This document shows, piece by piece, positions 21,032 to 30,659 of a stretch of 64,000 nucleotides of DNA. The stretch lies in assembly GCF_001866005.1 (NCBI RefSeq), contig NZ_MLQR01000001.1:375455-439454 (forward strand), given 5' to 3'. A program made the translations under genes and the position numbers. The notes under the pieces were generated by a model. It was not told where the DNA came from and did not search any database. It saw only the letters and a program-made list of their open reading frames with translations. Source of the DNA: Anaerobacillus alkalilacustris. GTDB taxonomy: Bacteria; Bacillota; Bacilli; Bacillales; Anaerobacillaceae. Position 1 is the stretch's first letter; each line of letters begins with the position of its first letter.

Positions 21032-22267
21032 CTAATTCATCTGTCTATATTTCTCAAACATTTTCTCCAAACTTTCAAGATAGCTATAAATATCACGATC
21101 TAGAAAGAATTGTTGTGAAATTCTTCTGAAGTCATCTTCAGCAGCTGTGCCTCCTACCCAGTAGTGGTTTGGCCAATTTACAGTTTTCCCTATTAAAACA
21201 TGAGCTGCTAAATGCCTTACTTCTTTTTTGTTCATCATCACACCTTTTACAGCACTAATATTTCCTTCATAATCAGAGAATCGTTGTGCATTTTCTTTTT
21301 TTAGAAGAAACTCTAAAAATCTTTTTGCTTCATCAGGATATTTCGTATCCGCTGAAATTGAAAATCCGCCATCAACACCGCCAAGTACGTTGTTCTTGTC
21401 AATATCATTCATAACTGGAAATGGAAAAATACCATAGTTTATTTGTGGATTTAATTTTTCGATTCTTGGAAGCATCCAGACTCCCTCAATAAACATGGCG
21501 CCCTCACCATTAACAAATGCTTGAATGACTGCATCGGAGTCATAGTTAAATGAGTTGGGCTGAGCAAACTCTAACACTTGTAACATTTTTTTGGAAAGGT
21601 CTATCCACTTTTGATCATTTTTGATTTTAATTTTACCTCTATTCAATTGATCCCAATAATCAACCTCAAATTGATTGGCAATAAAGTTTAAATTAAATAC
21701 GCTAATACTTTGAAGTTCTTTATTACCTAATAAAAACGGCTGCTTACCTGTTAATTTTAACTTCTCTAATGTTTCTAAAAAATGATCCCATGTTTTAGGA
21801 ATTTCGAGCTCTAATTCCTTAAATATGTCCGTGTTATAAATCACTCCAACTGCGTTTTGTGACAACGCTACTCCATACATCCGTCCATCAATTGTATAAC
21901 GTTCTTGAATATCAGGTTCTACATAACGTATAAAATCTTCATCTGTAAGATCTAAAAGATATCCATTTTTAGCACGCACTAGATAATCTTGCTCAATCGG
22001 GTAGTTTATAAAAATATCTGGAACATCGCCACGTGCAATACGTGTCTTTAAAACGGCCATGCCATCTGGAACATTCACTTGTTGAATTTCAATATCGGGG
22101 TTTTGCATTTCAAATTCTTTAATCATTTCATTAAAAAATTCAACTGTTTCTGGTTTTGCCTGAAAAAATTCAATTTGCTTTTTTTCAGCTTCTAAAAGGA
22201 CTTCTTCCTTTGCAGAACAAGCACTCAAAATAACAAGCAAAAAATAAATCATGTTTTTAGTTTTCAT
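21032..22267 (-). CDS. Extracellular solute-binding lipoprotein linked to a two-component system
   Basis: A 411-residue family-1 binding protein with a short lipoprotein signal (lipobox LSAC at about residue 17). It has no permease genes of its own and is the third gene of an operon with a YesM-type kinase and a YesN-type regulator, only about 30 bp after the regulator. That arrangement suggests a sensory role: it may bind sugar outside and present it to the kinase, or supply the neighbouring permeases. The start at 22267 has GGGGGG-type ribosome pairing upstream. Confidence 0.85.
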   Translation of the reverse strand: MKTKNMIYFLLVILSACSAKEEVLLEAEKKQIEFFQAKPETVEFFNEMIKEFEMQNPDIEIQQVNVPDGMAVLKTRIARGDVPDIFINYPIEQDYLVRAKNGYLLDLTDEDFIRYVEPDIQERYTIDGRMYGVALSQNAVGVIYNTDIFKELELEIPKTWDHFLETLEKLKLTGKQPFLLGNKELQSISVFNLNFIANQFEVDYWDQLNRGKIKIKNDQKWIDLSKKMLQVLEFAQPNSFNYDSDAVIQAFVNGEGAMFIEGVWMLPRIEKLNPQINYGIFPFPVMNDIDKNNVLGGVDGGFSISADTKYPDEAKRFLEFLLKKENAQRFSDYEGNISAVKGVMMNKKEVRHLAAHVLIGKTVNWPNHYWVGGTAAEDDFRRISQQFFLDRDIYSYLESLEKMFEKYRQMN

Positions 22268-22298
22268 TTTGAGCCCCCCTTTTCATATAAAGAGAATA

Positions 22299-23468
22299 TC
22301 AATCGCTAGTTCGATATTGACTTGGTGTAACATGCATACGCTTTTTAAACACCTGACTAAAATATCGTTGGTCACTATAACCTACCATATTAGCAATCTC
22401 ATAAGTTTTTAAATCAGTTGTTTTTAAAAGTACACACGCATGTTCCATTCTTAGATTTGTTAAATATTCTAAAAAGGTCACTCCTGTTTTTTGCTTGAAT
22501 AAAACGCTAAAATAACTCACGCTTAAATCGACTACTTCACATACAGCTTCTATACCAATCTCCTTTGTGAAATTTTCCTGTAAGTATGACTTTGCTTTTT
22601 TAATCGCTGCATCAGGAGAGTATTTAGTACGATACTCATTTTTTATATCCTCTTCTGAAACTAGATTCATTTTTAAGAAAGTTGCAGATTCAAGTAATTT
22701 ACAAGTCGTTTGAAATGAGACAGTGAGACCATTCATCCCAATACCCCCTTTTCCTACTGCTATTTTCATATGTGCATTTATCTGCTCAATTAACTTCTGC
22801 ATAGCTGATTTAACCGTAGTTGTAAAATTAATATCCTCTTTGGAATGAGTATAAACAATGACATATCGAGAACTCTCAAACTTATAGAAAAATAAATCTG
22901 AGAAATGGTCTTCTCTTTCTTTCTTTATCCACTCCCTCAACTGTTGTTCATCACTTGCTGAAGTTTTATTTAATTGTAAAGCTACAATTAAATAATGATA
23001 ATCGTCAATGCTAGGACTAGAGTTATCTTTCCCAATTGTTAGAGCTTCATAGATCAGATGTTTCCGGTATTCATATTCTTTTTTCTTAACATCTTCAAAT
23101 TTAACAATGACTCTTTGTAAACATTTTTCTAACTCTTCATGATCAATTGGCTTCAAAATATAATCAAAGGCATTATTTTGTAGCCCTTCCCTAGCATACT
23201 TAAATTCATTGTGTCCACTTAAGAGAATGACTTCTGGCCTTACCTGAAGTGTTTGTACTTTTTTTAATAATTCAAGGCCAGTCATTTCTGGCATACAAAT
23301 GTCAGTTATGACAATTTCCGGATGAATATCATGAATAAGAGAATACGCATCTTGTCCATCATTAGCCGTTCCTACAATCTGACAATTAAAAGCTTTCCAA
23401 TCAATAATCTTACTTATACTTTTAAGAATGAGCGATTCATCATCAACTAGTACCACTTTATAGGTCAT
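22299..23468 (-). CDS. YesN-type AraC-family response regulator
   Basis: About 389 residues. The receiver domain (1-120) has VLVDDE and the phospho-acceptor in VITDICMPEM. A variable middle follows, then a C-terminal AraC double helix-turn-helix (about 290-388, with YEIANMVGYSDQRYFSQVFK). The ATG at 23468 is chosen over the GTG at 23483 because GAGGGTG is six bases before it. It overlaps the kinase stop by 11 bp. It probably activates the adjacent fructan operon. Confidence 0.9.
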   Translation of the reverse strand: MTYKVVLVDDESLILKSISKIIDWKAFNCQIVGTANDGQDAYSLIHDIHPEIVITDICMPEMTGLELLKKVQTLQVRPEVILLSGHNEFKYAREGLQNNAFDYILKPIDHEELEKCLQRVIVKFEDVKKKEYEYRKHLIYEALTIGKDNSSPSIDDYHYLIVALQLNKTSASDEQQLREWIKKEREDHFSDLFFYKFESSRYVIVYTHSKEDINFTTTVKSAMQKLIEQINAHMKIAVGKGGIGMNGLTVSFQTTCKLLESATFLKMNLVSEEDIKNEYRTKYSPDAAIKKAKSYLQENFTKEIGIEAVCEVVDLSVSYFSVLFKQKTGVTFLEYLTNLRMEHACVLLKTTDLKTYEIANMVGYSDQRYFSQVFKKRMHVTPSQYRTSD

Positions 23469-25227
23469 CTCTTTCACCCTCACTTAGCGGAAATGTAAGT
23501 TTCATCGTTGTTCCTCTGTTCTCCTCCGAACAAATCATGATCCCGTAACGTTCACCATAATAAAGCTTTATACGTTCTTGAACATTCATCACTCCACAAC
23601 CAATTTTCTGACTTGATGTTTTGCTACCTTGTTTGTATTCGTTAAAAAACCTAAGAACATCGTTAGTTATTCCCACTCCATTATCTTCAATAAAGAAGAA
23701 ACCTTTGTTACTTGAGATACCACCACGAATCTTTATAACACCATCAGTTTTGTTACGGTGGAAGGCATGGATTAAAATATTTTCAACTAACGGCTGTAGA
23801 ACAAGCTTCAATATAAAATAATGTTCTAACTGTTTATCAATCTCAATTTCAAACCTAAACCGTTCATCAAAACGAACCTTCTGAATTTCCATATAACTAA
23901 TTACATGACGTACTTCATCACTGACTGTAACTTTGTCATCAGTATTTATACTAATGCGAAGTAGCTTTCCAAGATTAATTGTCATTTTACTAATATCTCT
24001 GCTGCCATGTAACACTGCCATAGAATTAATAGATTCTAATGTATTATATAAAAAATGTGGATTAATTTGATTTTGTAACACTTTAAATTCAGCTTTTCTT
24101 TTTCGTTCCTGCTCGTTATTAACTCGTATTAATAAAGTTGATATTTCCTCAACCATTCGATTAAAACCTTTTGCTAAATGATTTAACTCCATTATAGCAA
24201 ACGCTTTCATTCTTGTTGTTAATTGCCCATTTTCTACTTGTTTCATTTTAGATTGAAATTCAGTAATAAAATAAATAATTCTATTCAAGAATAACTGTTT
24301 AAAGCAAATAGCAAACACTGTAACAAAAATAACTAAAAAAATAGTCACCTGTCGAATAAACTTTGTCTCATTTGTTATAAAGCTCCATGGCTTAACCGAA
24401 ATAAGAAAAAAATTAGAAGACTCAAACTCATTAAAAGTTACGGGGATAAATGTGATTAAACTCTTCTCTTGTTCCCAATCGTCAACGAAGAAACCTGCTT
24501 GTTTGAACATTATTTTTTCTGGGAGAGGAACTGTTTCACCAATCAATTGGTGGTTACGGTTATAGACAATCTCACCTTTATCATTTACGATCATTTCCTG
24601 TGAATTAGGATGCTGAAGTCTCTTAAACACTTCATCGAAACGATCTAGCTTCACATCAAGTATGAGATAACCGATATCACGAAGAGTATGAATATCCTTA
24701 ATGACACGACCTTGTGAAAAAATAGGTTGGTCAATATTTACAAACTTATCACTTTCAACAGTTGATATCCAAACAGGCCGTCCTTCTTCTTCAACCATCA
24801 TATTGTAAAACTCAGATTCTAGAAATTGGCCATATGATGGTGTTTGTGTTTTTTTAAAGCTATAAACTTGTCCAATAGCACTATAAAGAACTAAATCGTC
24901 AAGTTTAGATTGACCATAAAGAAGTCCTGCAATGGCTTGGCCTTTGTTATAAAAATCGAGCAATGACTGTTCATCATTATATTTAATAAAGTCTTGAACC
25001 TCTCGAGAAGAGATTATGTAATTTGATAGAGTATTAACTTCAGACATAACCATTTGTATATTTAAATCAATCGCTTCTAATGTATATAATGTCTCATCTC
25101 CTACTTTATTCTTTAACGTTGATGATGTGACATGATACGAAACAAAGCCTAAAATGAATATTGGAACTAATATGAAAAACAAAAATGCAATGAGAATTTT
25201 ATTTTGAAGTCTCACAAAAACACCCAT
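23458..25227 (-). CDS. YesM-type sensor histidine kinase
   Basis: About 589 residues: an N-terminal membrane anchor (near 8-28), a large extracellular dCache-like sensing region (about 30-275), a second membrane segment (about 290-310), HAMP, and a LytS/YesM-type histidine-kinase domain (QINPHFLYNTLESIN with the phospho-accepting His). The HATPase_c domain has EDNGVGI. The ATG at 25227 is preferred because the longer frame from 25284 adds 19 residues before the anchor; neither has a strong ribosome site. It senses a sugar or sugar-lipoprotein complex and phosphorylates the overlapping regulator. Confidence 0.88.
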   Translation of the reverse strand: MGVFVRLQNKILIAFLFFILVPIFILGFVSYHVTSSTLKNKVGDETLYTLEAIDLNIQMVMSEVNTLSNYIISSREVQDFIKYNDEQSLLDFYNKGQAIAGLLYGQSKLDDLVLYSAIGQVYSFKKTQTPSYGQFLESEFYNMMVEEEGRPVWISTVESDKFVNIDQPIFSQGRVIKDIHTLRDIGYLILDVKLDRFDEVFKRLQHPNSQEMIVNDKGEIVYNRNHQLIGETVPLPEKIMFKQAGFFVDDWEQEKSLITFIPVTFNEFESSNFFLISVKPWSFITNETKFIRQVTIFLVIFVTVFAICFKQLFLNRIIYFITEFQSKMKQVENGQLTTRMKAFAIMELNHLAKGFNRMVEEISTLLIRVNNEQERKRKAEFKVLQNQINPHFLYNTLESINSMAVLHGSRDISKMTINLGKLLRISINTDDKVTVSDEVRHVISYMEIQKVRFDERFRFEIEIDKQLEHYFILKLVLQPLVENILIHAFHRNKTDGVIKIRGGISSNKGFFFIEDNGVGITNDVLRFFNEYKQGSKTSSQKIGCGVMNVQERIKLYYGERYGIMICSEENRGTTMKLTFPLSEGERDDL

Positions 25228-25414
25228 TTTTCTAAAAATTTTTATTATAAAAATAGTAGCATATCGTGTTAAACAAGTATACATGTTATTCTATTAACAA
25301 TGTGTAAAAAGGGTAGGGGAGGTTGTAATGAAATGCATTTGGCAAAGGGAAGAAGAAAAGATATTGTTTCGAAAGATAGAGTATTATTCATTAGAATTTT
25401 CTACCTATTTCTCA

Positions 25415-25420
25415 ATTATA
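25415..25420 (-). promoter_or_regulatory. -10 box candidate for the kinase operon
   Basis: TATAAT on the minus strand, about 190 bp before the kinase ATG, with no recognisable -35 hexamer 17 bp upstream. The shared 27-bp element begins 27 bp upstream of it, consistent with an activator-dependent promoter. Confidence 0.4.
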
Positions 25421-25446
25421 ATCACATTTTTTACATGAGGTATTTT

Positions 25447-25474
25447 TTTGATTAATGTTTAAATTTTTATTATT
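25447..25474 (-). promoter_or_regulatory. Shared upstream element, copy B
   Basis: Same 27-bp element as at 20775-20802 with one mismatch, in the same orientation relative to the downstream operon. The rest of 25285-25643 is gene-free apart from this promoter region and the phn terminator. Confidence 0.55.
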
Positions 25475-25611
25475 GTCCTATATTAGCAGCATTCCGGGAC
25501 GTATAAGCACTCCAAGAAATGCTTTTAACCTTCGAGCCGTTCTTCATTCAACGCTTTTACATGCCGTTTTATTTATATCGTACATAAAATCGTTTTAAGT
25601 AAGGTGAAAAA

Positions 25612-25637
25612 GGACAAGGTGCCTCTCCCCTTTGTCC
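25612..25637 (-). terminator. Terminator of the phn transporter operon
   Basis: Stem GGACAAAGG / CCTTGTCC with one bulged A, followed by TTTTTC on the minus strand, 7 bp past the stop codon of the last permease gene. Confidence 0.7.
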
Positions 25638-25643
25638 CTGAGT

Positions 25644-26444
25644 TTATTCCATTGCTTTGGCTGTTGCTAAGTCTGCTCTTTCTTTTAAAAATCTTGTTAG
25701 CAGTTCTGCTAGCAAAATCATTCCAAAAATGACTAATGTAATTCCTAGTACTTGATCATAGGCAGCAATACGTGATGCTCTAACTAGCTCCCAACCAATC
25801 CCACCAGCTCCAACAACACCAAGAACTGCTGAATAACGAATGTTAATATCAAAGCGGAAGATAGACCAAGAGATAAATATACTCATAATACTAGGAATAA
25901 TTCCTTGCATAACTATTTGAAATTTTGAGGCACCAGTAGCCCTCAAAGCATCAATCAAGCCAGTATCCATTTCTTCAATTGCTTCTGAATATACTTTTAT
26001 CAACATACCAATACTATTAATAGCCAACGCTAAAATACCAGGAGTTGGTCCAAGCCCAATTGCTATTATAAATAGTAGAGCCCAAATTAATGCTGGAACT
26101 GCACGAACAAATGCACCAAAAGCTTTTAAAGCATAACTTATGCTAATATGTGGAGTTAGATTTTTGGCTGCGAACATTGCTAGAGCAATTGAAAAAATAA
26201 TTCCCCATAATGTTCCCATAATAGCTATTTGCAAAGACTCAATAGCTGCACCTGCTAAATCTATCGGTTCATTTACTACAGGAGGAAACATGCCAAGTAG
26301 TAAACCCTCAACTCTAGAAAAAGCCTGAAATATTCTTTCGTCTAAAATACCAACTTGAAGTAAGCTAAAAATAAAAAACACAAACAATAGCCAAACGATC
26401 ATTTGATTTGTTGTTTGTTTTTTCTTGTTTATTAACTGATTCAT
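25644..26444 (-). CDS. phnE: Phosphonate-type ABC transporter permease (PhnE)
   Basis: A 266-residue permease with about six membrane segments and the EAA-type loop DALRATGASKFQIVMQGIIPS. It is the second of two tandem PhnE permeases that together form the membrane channel; its start overlaps the stop of the first by 4 bp. The phnC-phnD genes upstream complete the transporter. Confidence 0.9.
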   Translation of the reverse strand: MNQLINKKKQTTNQMIVWLLFVFFIFSLLQVGILDERIFQAFSRVEGLLLGMFPPVVNEPIDLAGAAIESLQIAIMGTLWGIIFSIALAMFAAKNLTPHISISYALKAFGAFVRAVPALIWALLFIIAIGLGPTPGILALAINSIGMLIKVYSEAIEEMDTGLIDALRATGASKFQIVMQGIIPSIMSIFISWSIFRFDINIRYSAVLGVVGAGGIGWELVRASRIAAYDQVLGITLVIFGMILLAELLTRFLKERADLATAKAME

Positions 26445-27286
26445 AATAATCGTTCCCTCACTTTTGCCGTCGTAAATTCAACGATTAAAATTAAGAAGAA
26501 AATCATTGCAATTCCAACAGAAGCTTTATTATATTGGAACAAATTTATATGACCTTGTAATGTGTATCCTATCCCACCAGCGCCAATTAAACCTAGGACT
26601 GCTGCTTCACGAATATTTAAGTCCATTTTGTATAAAGACCAAGCAACAAACCCAGTCTTAAATTGTGGCCAAACTCCTTGACCCATTACTTGAAACCAAG
26701 AAGCACCAGTAGCCCTTACAGCATCAACCTGACCTTGGTCAATTTCTTCTAAAACATCAGGAAATGCTTTCCCAAGAATTCCAACTCCAGATATACCTAA
26801 CGCAAGTGTTCCTGATAAGGTACCTAACCCAAACGCAACCACTAGTATAATCGCCAAAATTAGAGCTGGGGTTGCCCGAATAAATGCTACAATTGACCGA
26901 CTAACTAATGCAACCAATGGGTGAAGAGTTGTATTTTTTGCAGCCATAAACCCAAAGAAAATCGATAATACAACAGAGAAAACCATACCTACAAAACTCA
27001 TATAAATCGTCTGCAAAGCAGGTTGTATATAACTGCCAATAGCGGAAATATCGGGTGGCAGTAAGTCAGTAAAAATAAAGACAGCCATGTTTGTTGTCCC
27101 TTTATAAAGGAAAGAAAGGTTAAAATTCGTTCCCGTCCAACCCCAAACTATCATTGCAATGATGATAGCCCAGATAAATAACTGATTCTTAAATAAGATT
27201 TTTTTCCTACGCATTAATTCAGCGTACATATCTTTTCTTGGTTCCTCTACCAAAGGAGTTATTATTTTTTCTGCCGGTGTCCCCAT
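26441..27286 (-). CDS. phnE: Phosphonate-type ABC transporter permease (PhnE)
   Basis: A 281-residue permease with a cytoplasmic N-terminal extension of about 40 residues and six membrane segments. The EAA loop reads DAVRATGASWFQVMGQGVWP. It lies 16 bp downstream of phnC and pairs with the second PhnE. Confidence 0.9.
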   Translation of the reverse strand: MGTPAEKIITPLVEEPRKDMYAELMRRKKILFKNQLFIWAIIIAMIVWGWTGTNFNLSFLYKGTTNMAVFIFTDLLPPDISAIGSYIQPALQTIYMSFVGMVFSVVLSIFFGFMAAKNTTLHPLVALVSRSIVAFIRATPALILAIILVVAFGLGTLSGTLALGISGVGILGKAFPDVLEEIDQGQVDAVRATGASWFQVMGQGVWPQFKTGFVAWSLYKMDLNIREAAVLGLIGAGGIGYTLQGHINLFQYNKASVGIAMIFFLILIVEFTTAKVRERLL

Positions 27287-27302
27287 GTCTTTCCCTCCTC
27301 CA

Positions 27303-28052
27303 CTATTTGTTATAATAAAGATAATTAATAATTCCGTCGGTTAGTTCTTTTGGTGAGCCATCAAAGATTACTTCTCCTGCTTTAATACCAATAATTCGAT
27401 TTGCAAATTTTTTTGCAAAGTCTACTTGGTGTAAGTTAACAATCGAAGTTAATCCATCTTCTTCACAAACAGTCTTTAAATAATTCATTACGTTCTCAGA
27501 TGAGGATGGATCTAAACTAGCAATTGGTTCATCTGCAAGTAACAAAGAGGGCGACTGAGCAATGGCCCTCGCAATACCAACTCGCTGTTGTTGACCACCT
27601 GATAGTTCGTCGGCACGTTTAAAGGCTTGCTCCTCTAAGCCTACTCTCCTTAAAATATTTAAAGCTTGACGAGTATCTTCTTCAGAGAAACGTCCTAGAC
27701 CACCTTTAAACGAAGACATATAACCTAACCTTCCATGTAAAACATTTTGGTAAGTAGGTGAACGTTTAATTAAATTAAAATGTTGAAAAACCATCCCTAT
27801 TTGTCGGCGAATAAGTCGAAGTTTTTTCCCTTTTGCCTTACAAACTTCCTCCCCTTCGAACATGATTGTTCCCTCTGTCGGCTTGTTAAGCAAGTTAATT
27901 GAGCGCATAAATGTACTTTTACCTGCACCACTCGGGCCGATGATTGATACTAATTCACCTTTACGAATTGTCAGATTAATATTATTTAAAGCTCTTGTAC
28001 CATCTGGAAAGGTCATTCCTAAAGAGTTTGTTTGTAATACGATGTCAGACAT
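27303..28052 (-). CDS. phnC: Phosphonate-type ABC transporter ATP-binding protein (PhnC)
   Basis: A 249-residue ABC ATPase with Walker A GPSGAGKST, Q-loop, signature LSGGQQQR and Walker B LLADEPIASLD. It resembles PhnC by length, by its neighbours and by the HFNLIKR-type Q-loop region. It energises uptake through the two PhnE permeases. Confidence 0.93.
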   Translation of the reverse strand: MSDIVLQTNSLGMTFPDGTRALNNINLTIRKGELVSIIGPSGAGKSTFMRSINLLNKPTEGTIMFEGEEVCKAKGKKLRLIRRQIGMVFQHFNLIKRSPTYQNVLHGRLGYMSSFKGGLGRFSEEDTRQALNILRRVGLEEQAFKRADELSGGQQQRVGIARAIAQSPSLLLADEPIASLDPSSSENVMNYLKTVCEEDGLTSIVNLHQVDFAKKFANRIIGIKAGEVIFDGSPKELTDGIINYLYYNK

Positions 28053-28095
28053 ATTCCTTACACCTCACATAATTATCTTTAACATTATTTAAAGA

Positions 28096-28117
28096 GAGGA
28101 AGGGGGCGTCCCTCCTC
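28096..28117 (-). promoter_or_regulatory. Intercistronic hairpin between phnD and phnC
   Basis: Stem GAGGAGGG / CCCTTCCTC with one bulge in the gap after the binding-protein gene, without a clear T-run. It probably stabilises or attenuates the phnD message. Confidence 0.4.
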
Positions 28118-28124
28118 ATAAGTT

Positions 28125-29114
28125 CTAGTTTAGTAGATCTTCTGGACTTAACCCAAGTGCTTCAGCCGTTTCCTGAACAACATTGTACACTTCATGACCA
28201 ACTTCAGCGTAACCACCTAAGTAATCATTTTCTTCTAAGAACTTTTTGCCTTGCTCGTGGTCTTTCATGTCTAAAAATGCTTGTTTTACCTTATCTTTAA
28301 ATGATTGAGGTAAATCTCCTTGAATGACATACGGTCCCCCTGGAATTGGAGCTGATTCATGGAATACTTTTAGCTGATCAAAGTTTTTATGATCTTTTAC
28401 TCGATCAAAGACTCTCTCGATACAAGTACTACAAACGCCGGCCGTTTTCACGTCACCATTTAATACTGAATATAAAGACGCTTCATGACTTCCAGAGAAA
28501 ATAACATCAGAAGGAAAATCATCAACATTATCCATCGTTAATCCTAATTCGTTTATAAGCATTGCCTTTGGAAATAAGTGACCAGATGCAGATGCTGGGT
28601 CAGCGTAAGCTAGTGAGTTCCCTTTAATATCTTTTAGACTATTGATCCCATGTTCCTCTAATGTGATCATTTGTGCATAGTAAAAAATGTCATCTAAAGT
28701 GCCGCCTTCTTGTCTTATTGGAATTGCAAATGCTTCTCCATTTGCCCTTTCGTGTGCCAATAGATAAGAGAATGGCCCAAACGTCGAACCGTGAATATGA
28801 CCGTTTGCCATCGCTTCAATTAGCGCTGTATAATTTGCTACATTATAGAGCTCAACATCCATCCCAAAATATTCTTCTAAATATTCAACTAGAGGGTCAT
28901 AGCGCTTTGCAAGTTCCGCTTGGTCCTCTGTTGGCAACAACCCAAAGATAAATTTATCAGGCCAGTCGCTACGCTCATCGCCACCGCTCACTACATTTTC
29001 AGATCCTTCATTAGCTGAACTTACTTCCGGAGTTTTTGATGCACTCTCTCCCCCACAAGCTGTAACAACGACTAATAAAAATGCTAACAACAAACCTAAA
29101 AACCATTTCGACAT
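28125..29114 (-). CDS. phnD: Phosphate/phosphite/phosphonate-binding lipoprotein (PhnD-like)
   Basis: About 329 residues with a lipoprotein signal (MSKWFLGLLLAFLLVVVTAC) and a PhnD-type periplasmic fold (FGPFSYLLAHERANGEAFA and SGSHEASLYSVLNGDVKTAGVC stretches). It binds a phosphonate or phosphite outside the cell. The ATG at 29114 has AAAGGAGA six bases upstream, whereas the longer frame from 29144 lacks a site. No C-P lyase or phosphonatase gene lies nearby, so the true ligand is open. Confidence 0.9.
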   Translation of the reverse strand: MSKWFLGLLLAFLLVVVTACGGESASKTPEVSSANEGSENVVSGGDERSDWPDKFIFGLLPTEDQAELAKRYDPLVEYLEEYFGMDVELYNVANYTALIEAMANGHIHGSTFGPFSYLLAHERANGEAFAIPIRQEGGTLDDIFYYAQMITLEEHGINSLKDIKGNSLAYADPASASGHLFPKAMLINELGLTMDNVDDFPSDVIFSGSHEASLYSVLNGDVKTAGVCSTCIERVFDRVKDHKNFDQLKVFHESAPIPGGPYVIQGDLPQSFKDKVKQAFLDMKDHEQGKKFLEENDYLGGYAEVGHEVYNVVQETAEALGLSPEDLLN

Positions 29115-29290
29115 AATCTGTCTCCTTTCTTTCCTATCCCCCAAATATTGTTATTACTTTTCTCATGTTACAGAAAAGATATTAAGTCTGTTTAAAGGGA
29201 GTGTTTGTCTTTTATTAACTATATTAAAATTGTAAATAATTACATAAAAGTTAAATGTAACCTGAATTTTAACAATTAATGACAAAAAAG

Positions 29291-29333
29291 CGATGTAGCA
29301 AAGTATTTATTAAAAAAATTCTACACTACATCG
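29291..29333 (-). terminator. Terminator downstream of the ABC-2 permease gene
   Basis: Stem CGATGTAG / CTACATCG with a 27-base loop followed by CTTTTTTG on the minus strand. The stretch 29145-29290 is A/T-rich and contains the phnD upstream region; hexamers resembling PhoP boxes (TTAACT, TTTACA) occur but not at the expected 11-bp spacing. Confidence 0.55.
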
Positions 29334-29482
29334 ATATTTTTCCATTTTTTTAATTTATAAATTCTTAATAATTCTTACAAAAAGTCGACAAAGGGCAGGT
29401 CCCACGTCATCAGCAGGATTATCACACTGCATCTCCAAACGCTCTACCACATCTACTAGAGTTCCTTGGTTTTCAGAGTAAC

Positions 29483-30637
29483 CTAACTACTAACCTGCCG
29501 TTTTCTGAACAGCTGATATATAAGAAAAACCAACACACCAGATAATATCGCAAATACAGTGAATACGAGAGTTGGATACAGCAGAGGAATTCCAAATACG
29601 TTGTAGGCTTTAAAATACGTAAACATACTGGAAACCTGCATTAACTCTGTATAGCTAAAATTAGCTACATATCCCAGTATCCCACGTGTTACTCCAAGCT
29701 GCTGGAGCAGAACTGGCACAGCCATTACAACTCCACTGATAAAAAAGGCTAGCATCGTATTTTTCGTAAGAAACGAAAGAAGTAATACAAGAATTCCTAC
29801 TGCTAAACACGCTAACAACTGCAGACCTAAAATTATCAAGAAAAACTGCCATATCTCGAAGCTATACTGGGATCCGTCGTAGCTTATGAAGGAAAAGGAG
29901 TCCAATCCAGAGGATATACCTTGTATTGGTGCATCCCAACCTGCTGCACCACCAAACTTCCATATTTTTAGAATGCTATTCACCAATTGAAGAGACAGGA
30001 AAACCGTAACAATATAGGTTATTACAGCCATTATTTTTGCAGAAACAAGCTTTCTTTTTCCATGTTTCGTAGCTAATATTAAATCTGTCGTTCGCTTGGA
30101 ATATTCCTCTGCAAACACAGGTGTTATGCCAATAAATATCAAAGCAGACAGCAAAAGCACAGAAGTCACTGGCTCTATCAATTCGAACATTCCACGCCAT
30201 GAGCGAATTAGGTAAAATCCGTGAGTCTCTCCTAACTCCATTAACATATCCCGTTCCTTCAAAGCTTCTCTGTATTCATACGTTCCATTCGCGAATTCCA
30301 CCAGATGCCCCTCACGCATTCGAATCCGCTCACTCTGTTCTTCTTTTTGCATCGAGGTACTTACTACGAGAAACTGCACATAATCTGTTGCCCTAGACTC
30401 AAACGTATTATTCGAGACCGCACCTGCATCAGAAGCATGCATAGTCTCCTTCGCAAGGGAGACCTTCTCCTCCGTTACAGGTCGACCCCATGTTTCTTCA
30501 AGCTCCTCAAAAAGTTCTTCCTTCATCGTCATATCCAATGGTAGCGAATTGACATAGACTAGTAAAAGAACAATGATTGCTAAAACAAAATAAATACTCT
30601 TTTTCATAAAAATCTTATAACATTCCTGTTTATACAC
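29483..30637 (-). CDS. ABC-2 type membrane protein (permease-like)
   Basis: A 384-residue protein: an N-terminal membrane segment, a large extracellular region (about 35-155), then five or six C-terminal membrane segments, the ABC-2 permease layout. FAEEYSKRTTDLILATKHGKRKLVSAK is the typical cytoplasmic loop. The GTG start at 30637 has GGAGG eight bases upstream. No ATPase partner is visible. Immediately upstream is a C-terminal fragment of a paralogue, so the locus was probably a multi-permease ABC cluster that has been partly deleted. Confidence 0.8.
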   Translation of the reverse strand: MYKQECYKIFMKKSIYFVLAIIVLLLVYVNSLPLDMTMKEELFEELEETWGRPVTEEKVSLAKETMHASDAGAVSNNTFESRATDYVQFLVVSTSMQKEEQSERIRMREGHLVEFANGTYEYREALKERDMLMELGETHGFYLIRSWRGMFELIEPVTSVLLLSALIFIGITPVFAEEYSKRTTDLILATKHGKRKLVSAKIMAVITYIVTVFLSLQLVNSILKIWKFGGAAGWDAPIQGISSGLDSFSFISYDGSQYSFEIWQFFLIILGLQLLACLAVGILVLLLSFLTKNTMLAFFISGVVMAVPVLLQQLGVTRGILGYVANFSYTELMQVSSMFTYFKAYNVFGIPLLYPTLVFTVFAILSGVLVFLIYQLFRKRQVSS

Positions 30638-30659
30638 CGTTCCATCCTCCTTCCCTGTT

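Noticed and set aside
25328..25438. 36-codon plus-strand frame with AGGGGAGG before the ATG
   Set aside because: It lies over the promoter region of the kinase operon on the opposite strand, has a very A/T-rich unrecognised product and no terminator of its own.
29180..29290. PhoP-box-like hexamers upstream of phnD
   Set aside because: TTAACT and TTTACA occur but not as direct repeats at 11-bp period, and the region is simply A/T-rich.
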